From positions 496,001-560,000 of the forward strand of contig NZ_FOFG01000001.1 of the NCBI RefSeq assembly GCF_900110915.1: a stretch of DNA of 64,000 nt, written 5' to 3'. This DNA comes from Faunimonas pinastri (GTDB taxonomy: Bacteria; Pseudomonadota; Alphaproteobacteria; Rhizobiales; Afifellaceae). The notes below the pieces were generated by a model that saw nothing but the letters and a program-made list of their open reading frames with translations, searched no databases and was not told where the DNA came from. How positions within the stretch are numbered: the first letter of the stretch is position 1; every line of letters begins with the position of its first letter. The position numbers and the translations under genes are program-made. This document shows positions 45,850 to 53,897 of this stretch, piece by piece.

Positions 45850-45862
45850 GGATCACCTCCTT
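45850..45862 (-). promoter_or_regulatory. Extreme Shine-Dalgarno sequence AAGGAGGTGATCC
   Basis: Thirteen consecutive bases are complementary to the conserved 16S rRNA 3' end, far more than any other site in the window. The spacing to GTG 45848 is optimal. Confidence 0.65.
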
Positions 45863-45933
45863 CCAATTGTTGACGACCACCCGAATGTGGGCCGCTTCGA
45901 AGGGGCGCGCAAGCCCCTCGCGGCGAGGCTCGA

Positions 45934-47460
45934 TCACGTTTTCGGACTGAGCCAGCGCGTGCCGCCGAGGATCGCTACCGCGAGGAGCGCGGGGAAGAGG
46001 GCGAACCATGTGCCGGCTGCCGCGAGCGCGGCGGCGGAAGCCCAGGTGAGCGACGAGAACGCTTCGGCGAAGGTGGCGAGCCGCGATGAGGTCTGACGGC
46101 GGCGGAAATTGCTGCGCTTGGCCTGCGCCCGGAACCAGAGCTGGATGACCGTGGCCGCACCCGCCGCGATGAAGACGCCGGCCATCGAGACCAGTGCCAC
46201 ATAGGGCGAAGCGAAGGCCAGCGCGAGGACGAGCGGCGCGAAGATCAGCGCGATGCTGCCCATCACCGCCTCCACCTTGGCGCGGATCACGGCGCGCGGC
46301 CCGATCGGCGCGCTGGCGACCAGATCCGGCGCGTCCTCGCCGGAGATCGCCAGCCACGCCAGCCCGCCGCCGAGTTGCCCCGCCGCCATGACCATGACCG
46401 GCGCCAGCACCACCAGCGAGCCTGCGTCGTGGTAATTGCGCCAGAGCAGGAGAGCGGCGGGGAAGAGGTAGATCACCTGCATCAGCGTCTGCGAGATGAG
46501 CCAGGGATCGCGGATCAGCAGCGTCCATTCCTTGCGGCGAAGCGCGGCGGCCGGGGAGGCGATGCGGAAAGGCCTCCGGCGCGCGGAGCGGCGGGCGACC
46601 GGATGGGCCGCGCCGGAGGTTGCCGCCGCCTGCTTGCCGAGTTCGCCGGCCAAAAGCGCGGTCGTGGCGAAAAGCACGGCGAGACCGAAGGCCAGCGTTT
46701 CCAGGAAAGCGGGCACATCGCCCAGCATGGCGCGGGCGGGAGCCCAGAGCAGGCTTTCTTCGCCCGGCGCATGGGCCAGGAGCGCCGGCGATTGCAGCAG
46801 GGCCAGCCGCGAGAACGTGCCGCTGGAAAAGATCGCGACCGCCTGGATGCCGACCACGAAGCCGGCTCCGATCACCGCCGCCAGCACCTGCGCGGCAAAG
46901 CGTGTCCGGCGCGGCCCGAGCAGGCGGAAGAGCACCACGCAGACGATCACGGCCAGCGAGGTCGCGAGCGCGCTGAGCGCCGCGACGGTCGGATAGGCGA
47001 GGAGCCAGTGCGGCCCGCCGGTGAAGGCGAGGACGTTGATGAAGGAGCCGGCCAGCAGCATGGAGACGAGGCCGGACGACAGCGAAATCGCGCCGATGCG
47101 GACCGCGAAGATCTTTCGGGCCGGCAGCGGCGATGACAGGATCAGGTCGAGATCGGAGCGGGCGTAGAAGGCGCGCGTCACCGATTCCAGCGCCTGGGAA
47201 AGAACGAGACACCAGGAGAGGAAGACGCTGCCGGTGATCATCACCAGCGTCGCCCTGTCGGCGTGGGGGGCGAGGTGGCCGAACCGGCCGACCGTGGCGA
47301 AGGCGACGGCATGCAGGAATGCCGCGAAGATCAGGAGCAGGAGGATCACGCGCGGCGTGCGCCGGCGTCCCCCCGCCGACATCATGCCGACCCAGTCGCG
47401 CCAGGACAGGCGGATCTCGTGCCGGGCGATCCAGCCGAGCGAGCCGGGCCTGCCGCTCAC
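45934..47460 (-). CDS. ABC exporter membrane subunit (ABC-2-like permease)
   Basis: This 508-residue protein has about 12 hydrophobic segments in two halves and partners the ATPase at 47457. No well-named subfamily is recognised; features include LSWRDWVGMMSAGGRRRTPR near the start, FYARSDLDLILSSPLPARKI (a motif-like coupling segment of ABC-2 permeases) and IRDPWLISQTLMQVIYLFPA after the middle. The start is GTG 47460, overlapping the ATPase stop as GTGA. A much longer open frame upstream is out-of-frame reading through the ATPase. The substrate is unknown. Confidence 0.82.
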   Translation of the reverse strand: MSGRPGSLGWIARHEIRLSWRDWVGMMSAGGRRRTPRVILLLLIFAAFLHAVAFATVGRFGHLAPHADRATLVMITGSVFLSWCLVLSQALESVTRAFYARSDLDLILSSPLPARKIFAVRIGAISLSSGLVSMLLAGSFINVLAFTGGPHWLLAYPTVAALSALATSLAVIVCVVLFRLLGPRRTRFAAQVLAAVIGAGFVVGIQAVAIFSSGTFSRLALLQSPALLAHAPGEESLLWAPARAMLGDVPAFLETLAFGLAVLFATTALLAGELGKQAAATSGAAHPVARRSARRRPFRIASPAAALRRKEWTLLIRDPWLISQTLMQVIYLFPAALLLWRNYHDAGSLVVLAPVMVMAAGQLGGGLAWLAISGEDAPDLVASAPIGPRAVIRAKVEAVMGSIALIFAPLVLALAFASPYVALVSMAGVFIAAGAATVIQLWFRAQAKRSNFRRRQTSSRLATFAEAFSSLTWASAAALAAAGTWFALFPALLAVAILGGTRWLSPKT

Positions 47461-48266
47461 CTTCCCGTTCTCTCCGACGCCCCGTCCGCGGAAACCGTTT
47501 CCTCCGGTGCCGAGACGAGGGCGAGAAACACCTCTTCCAGGCTCCGGCCGGCGCGGCCGGCGCGCTGCCGCAATTCCTCCAGCGTGCCTTCCGCGATCAG
47601 CCGGCCCTGCGCGATGACGCCGATCCGCTCGGCCATGCGTTCGGCCACTTCGAGGATATGCGTGGTGAGGATGACCGTGCCGCCGGCCTGTGCACGCTGC
47701 AGGAGCACGTCCTTGACCTGCCGGGCGGAGGCCGCGTCGAGGCCGGTCAGCGGCTCGTCGAGGATGATCAGCCGTGGATCGTGGACGAGCGCGCCGGCGA
47801 GCGCCACCTTCTGCCGCATGCCCTTGGAGAAGCCCTCGCAGCGCTCGTCGGCATGGGGGCCGAGGCCCAGCCAGTCCAGCAATTCGCGCGATTTCGCCTC
47901 CGCCGGTCCGGCCGGGAGGCCCCATAGGCCGGCCACGAACTCCAGGTATTCCAGCGGCGTCAGCTTGTCGTAGATCATCGGCTCGTCGGATACCCAGGCG
48001 GTGATCCGCTTGGCCGCGACCGGATCGGCGAGCGCGTCCATGCCGAAGATCGAGACGGAGCCGGCGTCGGGTGCCAGCAGGCCGGACACCATGCGCAGCG
48101 TCGTCGTCTTGCCCGCGCCGTTCGGCCCGAGCAAGGCGTAGAACTCGCCCGCCGCGACCGTCAGGTCGAGCCCGTCCACCGCCGGCCGCGTGAAGGTCTT
48201 GCGGAGATTGCGGACCTGCAGGGCAGGCGGGGGGACGGGCGCGTTCACGGGGGTCGGGTCCGGCAA
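47457..48266 (-). CDS. ABC exporter ATP-binding protein
   Basis: This 269-residue ATPase of the ABC-2/DrrA-like class has the Walker A LGPNGAGKTTTLRM (about residues 46-59) and the Walker B RLIILDEPLTGLDA. The signature region is CEGFSKGMRQKVAL, where FSKGMRQK replaces the classic LSGGQ and is usual in this exporter class. The switch is TTHILEVAERM. It starts six bases after the aminopeptidase stop on the same strand, so the aminopeptidase, ATPase and permease may form one operon. Confidence 0.9.
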   Translation of the reverse strand: MPDPTPVNAPVPPPALQVRNLRKTFTRPAVDGLDLTVAAGEFYALLGPNGAGKTTTLRMVSGLLAPDAGSVSIFGMDALADPVAAKRITAWVSDEPMIYDKLTPLEYLEFVAGLWGLPAGPAEAKSRELLDWLGLGPHADERCEGFSKGMRQKVALAGALVHDPRLIILDEPLTGLDAASARQVKDVLLQRAQAGGTVILTTHILEVAERMAERIGVIAQGRLIAEGTLEELRQRAGRAGRSLEEVFLALVSAPEETVSADGASERTGR

Positions 48267-48272
48267 GTCGCC

Positions 48273-49526
48273 TCAGGCCGCCTTGGTGACCCATTCGCCG
48301 CCGCGCATCAGCGGCTCCGCGCTGCCGTCGGCGTTGACGCCGTCCACGTCCACCTTGTCGGAGCCGATCATCCAGTCGATGTGGATGAGGCTGCGGTTCG
48401 CGCCCTTCTGCTCCAGCTCCGCTTCGGTCATGGAGAGGCCCCCGCGAACGCATTTCGCATAGGCCTGGCCGAGCGCGATGTGGTGGGATGCGTTTTCGTC
48501 GAAGAGGGTGTTGTAGAAGAGCAGGCCGCTGGCCGAGATCGGTGAGGAATGCGGCACCAGCGCCACTTCGCCCAGCCGGCGCGCGCCCTCGTCCGTCTCC
48601 AGCACCTTCTGCAGCACGTCCTGCCCGGTGCGGGCGCGCGCTTCGGCGATCTGCCCGCCCTCGAAGCGGACGGCGATGTCCTGGATCAGCGTGCCCTGGT
48701 AGGAAAGCGGCTTGGTGCTGGTGACGGTGCCTTCCACGCGGGCGCGGTGCGGGGTTGTGAAGACTTCCTCCGACGGGATGTTGGGATTGCAGACGACGCC
48801 GTTCTTGGCCTTCGTCGCGCCGCCCGCCCATTCGTGATCGTCGGCGAGGCCGACCTTGAGGTCAGTGCCCGGCCCGCGGAAATGCAGCGCGGAATACTGC
48901 TTCGCGTTCAGCATGGAATAGCGGGCGCGCAGCTCCGCATTGTGCTCGCCCCAGGCGGCGACCGGATCGGGCCGGTCGACGCGGGAAGCCGCGAAGATCG
49001 CGTCCCAGAGCTTGGCCACGGCCTGCTCTTCCGAAACGTTCGGGAACACGGCGCGCGCCCACGCGCTGGAGGCGAACGAGCAGATGGTCCAGTTGATGTC
49101 GAAGCCGGAGATCAGCTCCAGCGCCGGCAGATAGGCCTGCGAGCGCGCCCGGTTGGCGCGGGCCACCCTGGCCGGGTCCTGCCCGGCCAGGAGGTTTGGA
49201 TCCTCGCCGGCGATGGCGAGACGCGCGGCGCCGCCCCGGAAGGCTTCCGCCATACCGTCGTAGAGCCACTTGGACGCCGTGTCGAAACTGTCGTCCGCGC
49301 CATGCTGGAAGCGCATCAGCGTCGACTGCTCGTCGCCGAAGATGGTGGTGACCAGCGACGCACCGGCCTTGTATGCGTGTTCCGTGATGCGCCGTACCAG
49401 CGGCACGGCTTCCAGCGGCGCGGTCATCACGAGCTGCTGGCCATGGGCGAGGCCCAGACCGACACGGACGGCGACTTCGGCCAGCTTGTCCAGTTTCTCT
49501 TCGTGGTTCATCGCGCTCTCGGCCAT
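48273..49526 (-). CDS. M29 family aminopeptidase (AmpS/AmpT type)
   Basis: This 417-residue cytoplasmic metallo-aminopeptidase matches the length of the family. Metal and substrate residues lie in the C-terminal half: VCNPNIPSEEVFTTPHRARVEGTV, VPHSSPISASGLLFYNTLFDENASHHIALG and LIHIDWMIGSDKVDVDGV. It removes N-terminal residues from peptides using two metal ions. I chose ATG 49526, with AGGAC upstream; ATG 49511 is a shorter option, and the longer frame to 49772 reads through a non-coding promoter region. It is the first gene of a likely operon with the ABC exporter pair. Confidence 0.9.
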   Translation of the reverse strand: MAESAMNHEEKLDKLAEVAVRVGLGLAHGQQLVMTAPLEAVPLVRRITEHAYKAGASLVTTIFGDEQSTLMRFQHGADDSFDTASKWLYDGMAEAFRGGAARLAIAGEDPNLLAGQDPARVARANRARSQAYLPALELISGFDINWTICSFASSAWARAVFPNVSEEQAVAKLWDAIFAASRVDRPDPVAAWGEHNAELRARYSMLNAKQYSALHFRGPGTDLKVGLADDHEWAGGATKAKNGVVCNPNIPSEEVFTTPHRARVEGTVTSTKPLSYQGTLIQDIAVRFEGGQIAEARARTGQDVLQKVLETDEGARRLGEVALVPHSSPISASGLLFYNTLFDENASHHIALGQAYAKCVRGGLSMTEAELEQKGANRSLIHIDWMIGSDKVDVDGVNADGSAEPLMRGGEWVTKAA

Positions 49527-49747
49527 CTCGCCCGTCCTGCTCGCATCTTCTCGCGCCGGCATGACCGGCATCCGTTTCAGATCTAGAGCCCGGAGGCATG
49601 AAACGCCAGACTTGCCGCGGACGCGAATTCCGGTTTCCGGAGGACGCACAAGAATGGAACTGTCATCTGCGCCCGGAAGGGGCTGGCAAGGCGGCAGGGC
49701 TCGGTCTAGAGCTTGGAAAAGAGCGGGCCGGTGAGCCCAGCCGCGCT

Positions 49748-49763
49748 GCCGGGATAACCCGGC
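49748..49763. promoter_or_regulatory. Palindrome GCCGGG-ATAA-CCCGGC upstream of the GguC-like gene
   Basis: Two exact 6-base arms around ATAA, 24 bases before the start at 49787, in the 260-base divergent gap. It could be an operator or a leader hairpin. Confidence 0.35.
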
Positions 49764-49786
49764 GCGATCCACAGAAGGGGAGAGGA

Positions 49787-50779
49787 ATGCGTCTTATTCA
49801 GTTTCGCCAAGCCGATGGACAGCGCCGGGTCGGCGCGCTGACGGAGGGCTCGGCCGCGCCCCGGATCGTGCGCAATGCCGACAGCGTCCGCGATCTGGCG
49901 CTGGAAGCCCATCGCAGCGGCCGCTCGCTCGCCGCCACGGTCGAGGCGCATGGCTTCGGCGAGGCGGTCGATTACGACGCGCTGATTTCCGAGAAACGCC
50001 TGCTCGTGCCGCTCGATCATCCCGAGCCGTCGCATACCGTGCTGGCGCTGACCGGCCTCACCCATCTCGGCAGCGCCACGCAGCGCGACGCCATGCACAC
50101 CAATCTCCAGTCGGAAAACCTCACCGACTCCATGAAGATGTTCAAGATGGGCATCGAGGGTGGCAAGCCGGGCGAGGGCGCCATCGGTGTTCAGCCGGAA
50201 TGGGCCTACAAGGGCGACGGCTCCTGGGTCGTGCCGCCGGAGGGCGATATCGAGCTGCCCGGCTATGCCGACGACGGTGGGGAGGAGGCGGAGGTCGCCG
50301 GCCTCTACGTCATCGGTGACGGCGGCGAGGTGCTGCGCGTCGGCTATGCCATCGGCAACGAATATTCCGACCACAAGATGGAGCGGGTGAACTACCTCTT
50401 CCTCGCCCATTCCAAGCTGCGGCAATGCTCCTACGGGCCGGAACTGCTGGTGGGCGACCTGCCGGAAACCGTCGAGGGAACCGTCAAGATCCTGCGCGAC
50501 GGCGGCGAGTTCTGGTCCGGCGACCTCATCTCCGGCGAGGCGAATATGTGCCACTCCGTCCGCAATCTGGAGCAGCATCATTTCAAGTATGCCCGCTTCC
50601 GCCGCCCCGGCGACGTGCATGTCTATTTCTTCGGGGCGAGCGCGCTCAGCTGTGCCGCCGGGGTCGAGACAAAGCCGGGCGACGTCTTCGAAATCAGCTC
50701 GCCCGTCTTCGGCCGCACGCTGCGCAACCGGCTGGTGGCCGGCGCGCCGGACGAGCCGATCCCGGTCGTGCAGCTCTGA
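49787..50779 (+). CDS. gguC: GguC / AraD1-type fumarylacetoacetate hydrolase superfamily protein
   Basis: The 330-residue protein starts MRLIQFRQADGQRRVGAL and matches GguC of Agrobacterium, encoded beside a multiple-sugar importer there, and AraD1-type proteins. The fold is that of fumarylacetoacetate hydrolases; metal and substrate regions include LTHLGSATQRDAMH and YVIGDGGEVLRVGYAIGNEYSDH. Relatives act on 2-keto-3-deoxy sugar acids in non-phosphorylated pentose breakdown, so a role in sugar catabolism is likely; the exact reaction is not fixed. The ATG at 49787 has a GGGGAGAGG site. A GDSL hydrolase gene follows after 17 bases. Confidence 0.85.
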   Translation: MRLIQFRQADGQRRVGALTEGSAAPRIVRNADSVRDLALEAHRSGRSLAATVEAHGFGEAVDYDALISEKRLLVPLDHPEPSHTVLALTGLTHLGSATQRDAMHTNLQSENLTDSMKMFKMGIEGGKPGEGAIGVQPEWAYKGDGSWVVPPEGDIELPGYADDGGEEAEVAGLYVIGDGGEVLRVGYAIGNEYSDHKMERVNYLFLAHSKLRQCSYGPELLVGDLPETVEGTVKILRDGGEFWSGDLISGEANMCHSVRNLEQHHFKYARFRRPGDVHVYFFGASALSCAAGVETKPGDVFEISSPVFGRTLRNRLVAGAPDEPIPVVQL

Positions 50780-50796
50780 CGGGACGGAGAACGCCC

Positions 50797-51438
50797 ATGC
50801 CGGTGGTTCTGTGCTTTGGCGATTCCAACACCTGGGGCAGCGCGACGGTGGAGCGGCCGGACGGGCGCTATGGCCCGGACGAGCGCTGGCCCGGCGTGCT
50901 GCAGGCTGAACTCGGGCACGAATGGCGGGTGGTCGAGGAGGGGCTGCCCGGGCGCACCACGATCTGCGACGATCCGGTCGAAGGCGTGGAGATGAACGCG
51001 CGGCCCTATCTCTTGCCGTGCCTGCTCAGCCACCGGCCGGTCGACGTCTTCGTCGTGATGCTCGGCTCAAACAACCTCAAGGCGCGCTTCGGCATGTCGG
51101 GGTGGGAGATCGCGGAAAGCGTCGGCACGCTGCTGAAGATCGTGCGGGGATCGCGGACGGGGCCCGGCGGCTCGGCGCCTCGGATGATCGTGGTCAGCCC
51201 GCCGCCGCTGCTGCGGGAGATGTCGCCGCGGCTCGGCCCGATGATGGAGGGCGGCTACGAGAAGTCGCTGCTCTTCAGCGAGGCTTACGCGCATGTCGCC
51301 GCCAATCACGGGGCGGAATTTCTGGACGGCGGCAAGGTGACGACGTCGAGCCGTTTCGACGGCCTGCATCTCGATCCCGAAGCCCATGCGGCCTTGGGCC
51401 GTGCGGTAGCGGAACGGATCGCCCCGAAGAGTCGGTAA
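50797..51438 (+). CDS. SGNH/GDSL-family hydrolase (arylesterase-like)
   Basis: This 213-residue cytoplasmic esterase of the SGNH class has block I LCFGDSNTWGSA with the nucleophile Ser at about residue 10, block II Gly in GLPGRTT, block III Asn in VVMLGSNNLKARF, and block V Asp and His in FDGLHLDPEAH. The family cleaves ester or acetyl groups from small or sugar substrates. It is 17 bases after the GguC-like gene and probably in the same operon, perhaps removing acyl groups from a sugar compound, which is inference. Confidence 0.88.
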   Translation: MPVVLCFGDSNTWGSATVERPDGRYGPDERWPGVLQAELGHEWRVVEEGLPGRTTICDDPVEGVEMNARPYLLPCLLSHRPVDVFVVMLGSNNLKARFGMSGWEIAESVGTLLKIVRGSRTGPGGSAPRMIVVSPPPLLREMSPRLGPMMEGGYEKSLLFSEAYAHVAANHGAEFLDGGKVTTSSRFDGLHLDPEAHAALGRAVAERIAPKSR

Positions 51439-51497
51439 GGCAGATCGGCCAGTCGGATCGACACGGGCAGATCGGCACGGGCAGATAGAGGGGGCGG

Positions 51498-51515
51498 GCG
51501 GCGCCTGAGCGCCGC
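51498..51515. terminator. Hairpin between convergent genes (7-bp stem, CTGA loop)
   Basis: GCGGCGC, loop CTGA, GCGCCGC, flanked by further partly pairing GC bases, between the GDSL gene and the DUF1127 gene. No T-run, so a weak or Rho-assisted terminator in either direction. Confidence 0.4.
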
Positions 51516-51547
51516 GCCCGGTCGTTGAAGAGCCTGGAGAAACCGGC

Positions 51548-51712
51548 TTAGAGGTTCTGGGCAGCCCGGCGTGCGATGGCGTGGATGTCACCGCGCTCGA
51601 GGCCGAGTTCGCTCAGTTCACGCTTGTTCATGGATTCCAGCTCGCGAACCGTGGTGCGGTAGCGCTTCCAGCGCTGGATGGTGCGGTTGAGGCTGTTCAG
51701 GGACTTGGCCAT
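51548..51712 (-). CDS. DUF1127 small Arg-rich protein (54 residues)
   Basis: This short gene encodes a 54-residue protein with the DUF1127 core ELESMNKRELSELGLERGDI and a basic N-terminal half (RTIQRWKRYRTTVR). The ATG at 51712 is preceded by AAAGGAAC. Members of this family in alphaproteobacteria affect phosphate and carbon metabolism, RNA turnover and stress responses, and are thought to bind RNA or proteins through the Arg-rich part. A TGC-rich operator candidate lies 49 bases upstream of the start. The gene is shorter than 60 codons and easily missed. Confidence 0.85.
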   Translation of the reverse strand: MAKSLNSLNRTIQRWKRYRTTVRELESMNKRELSELGLERGDIHAIARRAAQNL

Positions 51713-51760
51713 GACGTGTTCCTTTCGAAGACACGCCTAAGATGGCATCAAATCCGGATC

Positions 51761-51778
51761 TTGTGCACTGCAGCAAAA
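51761..51778. promoter_or_regulatory. TGC-rich dyad TTGTGCACTGCAGCAAAA (PhaR-like operator candidate)
   Basis: The dyad lies between the divergent DUF1127 and phytase-like genes. Read on the minus strand, its core GCTGCAGTGCACAA matches 29904-29917 (GCTGCACTGCACAA) at 13 of 14 bases. Both resemble TGC-rich PhaR/AniA operators. Confidence 0.4.
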
Positions 51779-51890
51779 TGCATGACTGGTCTTCACTGGC
51801 GGAGGAACAGCGGCTCCTGCGCGGGGACCGAGACGTGTCGCGCAATGTGTGGATCGCCGCTGGACGGGACGCGGAATTGCGGAGAACGGG

Positions 51891-53066
51891 ATGATCGAAA
51901 CAACGAAGGGAATGAACGGCAAGGCTTCGCGGCGTCGGATCTCGGCGGCCCTAGTCCTCGTGGCATCTCTCGCTTCGCCTGCGGCAGGACAAGCTCAGGA
52001 GACGCATTCCGTCGGCTCGCTGCGCTTCATCGGCGAGCAGCGCATCCCCAACGACGCGATTTTCGAGGGTACGCTCGTCGGCGGCCTGTCCGGCGTCGAC
52101 TACGATCCCCGGAACGGGCTCTGGTATGCGATCTCCGACGACAAATCGGAGAAGGCGCCGGCCCGCTTCTACACGCTGCGGCTGACCTTCGGGCTCGACG
52201 GTGTCGATCCCGTCGCCATTGCCGGCGTCACGACGCTGCGGCAGCCGGACGGCCGGCCCTTCGGCAACCTGCTGACCGCCGCGACGCTGGGCGGCGAGGT
52301 GCCGGACCCGGAGGCGCTCAGGGTCGATCCCGACGGCCATTCCCTGTGGTGGAGCAGCGAGGGCGCGGTCAAGCTCGGCCAGTCGCCGACGCTGCGGCAG
52401 GCGGCGATGGACGGCACGGCGAAGCCGCCTCTGCCGACCCCCGACATGTTCGCCGCCCACGCCGACGGAAAAAGCGGCGCGCGCGACAACCTTTCCTACG
52501 AAGGGCTGAGCTTCGCCCCGGACGGGCGGTCGATCTGGGTTTCCATGGAGGCCCCGCCGATCCAGGACGGGCCGGTGCCGACGCCCGATGCCGGCACGCT
52601 GACCCGCATCACCCGCTTCGACCGCGACGGCCGCATCCTCGGGCAGTTCGCCTATCCCGTGGACCCGATCCCGGCGCGTCCGACCGGTCACTTCGCCGAC
52701 AATGGCATCAGCGACATCCTGGTGGACGGAGAAGACAGCATCCTCGTGCTGGAGCGTTCCGGCGTGGAGGCGGCCGACAAGAGCTTCGCCAATTACATCC
52801 GGCTCTACGAGGCGGACACGACCGGGGCGACGGATATCGCGGGCCTGCCCTCGCTTGCCGGAGCCGATGTCCGCCCGATGAGCAAGCGGCTGGTGCTGGA
52901 CCTCAACACGCTCGGGCTGGACAGGCTCGATAATGTGGAAGGCGTGAGCTTCGGGCCGAAGCTGCCGAACGGCCATGACAGCCTGGTGCTCATCTCCGAC
53001 AACAACTTCAACAAGAGCGAAGTGACCCAGCTTCTGGTCTTCGAGGTCATCCCGAAGGCGGAGTAG
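51891..53066 (+). CDS. Secreted esterase-like phytase domain protein (PF13449)
   Basis: This 391-residue exported protein has a signal peptide (basic KASRRRIS, then LVLVASLASPAAGQAQ, cleavage near residue 32) and then a beta-propeller-like domain of the esterase-like phytase family. Family segments are GGLSGVDYDPRNGLWYAISDD, DPEALRVDPDGHSLWWSSEG, NLSYEGLSFAPDGRSIWVSME and LDNVEGVSFG near the end. It may act on phosphate esters in the periplasm, but activity in this family is poorly proven. ATG 51891 follows GGAGAACGG and is preferred over the frame opening at 51849. Confidence 0.85.
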   Translation: MIETTKGMNGKASRRRISAALVLVASLASPAAGQAQETHSVGSLRFIGEQRIPNDAIFEGTLVGGLSGVDYDPRNGLWYAISDDKSEKAPARFYTLRLTFGLDGVDPVAIAGVTTLRQPDGRPFGNLLTAATLGGEVPDPEALRVDPDGHSLWWSSEGAVKLGQSPTLRQAAMDGTAKPPLPTPDMFAAHADGKSGARDNLSYEGLSFAPDGRSIWVSMEAPPIQDGPVPTPDAGTLTRITRFDRDGRILGQFAYPVDPIPARPTGHFADNGISDILVDGEDSILVLERSGVEAADKSFANYIRLYEADTTGATDIAGLPSLAGADVRPMSKRLVLDLNTLGLDRLDNVEGVSFGPKLPNGHDSLVLISDNNFNKSEVTQLLVFEVIPKAE

Positions 53067-53138
53067 ACGGTTAGGAGTTGGCGGGGAGGGGATCCGGCGT
53101 TAGATGCCGCAGTCCGTCACCCCGCCCGAGGAACCGAA

Positions 53139-53840
53139 TTGATTCGCCTGAAGCGCATTCCCGCAATCTTCATGCTGCTCGCCTTCTGCATCTCGCTGAC
53201 GGCTTGCGGCAACCCGGAAGCGGAGCAGCGCAAGTCGTTCATCGAGCTCCTGCAGGCGCAGATCGATCGTCCCGGCGCGGATATCGCGACGCTGACGCCG
53301 GACGCGACAAAGGCGCTCGGCCCCTATGCGGCGCAATATTCGGTGCTGACCGACTTCCACGCCGATTTCGTCGAGCATGTCGCCAGGCCGATGCAGCCGG
53401 CGGTGCAGAACGTGGCGATCGCCTCCGCGCAGGACCTGATGAGTCGTCGCGCCGATATCCGCAGCGCGCATGAGCAGGTGGAAGCGATCCGCTCCGCGCT
53501 GGAAGCCGCCGTTTCCAAGGCGAGCCTGCAGCGCTCCTCGCTGAAGCAGCCGGAGGACGTGGCGCCGGTCTATGCCAAGGTCTTCGACAAGGTCGTGAGC
53601 CGACCTGCGGAAGCCTATCGCGGCTTCTTCCCGCTGGTCGATGCGGCGGGGGAGAGCGATCATCGGCTCGGCGAGTTCCTGGACAAGAACTATGCCCGGG
53701 TCACCTTTAACGGCACGGAAATGGCCGTGAATCCGACGATCCAGCCGGAGCTCGAGCCGCTGATCAAGGATGCGCAGGACAAGGGGCAGCTGATGCTGGA
53801 TGCCGCCCAGAAGCTTCAACAGGTCGTTCCCACGAGCTGA
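53139..53840 (+). CDS. DUF3053 lipoprotein (YiaF-like)
   Basis: This 233-residue protein has a lipoprotein signal with a lipobox LTAC at residues 20-23, so it should be anchored by Cys23 after Lgt processing (the lgt gene is in this window). The rest is mostly helical and polar, matching the DUF3053 family, whose function is unknown. The start is TTG at 53139, with GAGGAA seven bases upstream; no ATG fits before the signal peptide. It is 72 bases downstream of the phytase-like gene and could share its transcript. Confidence 0.82.
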   Translation: MIRLKRIPAIFMLLAFCISLTACGNPEAEQRKSFIELLQAQIDRPGADIATLTPDATKALGPYAAQYSVLTDFHADFVEHVARPMQPAVQNVAIASAQDLMSRRADIRSAHEQVEAIRSALEAAVSKASLQRSSLKQPEDVAPVYAKVFDKVVSRPAEAYRGFFPLVDAAGESDHRLGEFLDKNYARVTFNGTEMAVNPTIQPELEPLIKDAQDKGQLMLDAAQKLQQVVPTS

Positions 53841-53897
53841 CGGAACTCCGCCCCGCCGCTGCGGTTACCGCTCCCGACAACCGTCAGGGAGTGCAGC

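Noticed and set aside
45849-45863. Similarity of the plus strand to the 3' end of 16S rRNA
   Set aside because: Only about 15 bases match, with nothing of rRNA on either side; it is the complement of a strong ribosome binding site on the minus strand.
47457-48831. The long upstream extension of the ABC exporter permease frame
   Set aside because: It reads the ATPase gene out of frame; the true start is GTG 47460 overlapping the ATPase stop.
51463-51488. Short repeat CACGGGCAGAT x2
   Set aside because: Two copies only, imperfect surroundings and no symmetry; too short to call a repeat array, and no CRISPR-like pattern exists in the window.
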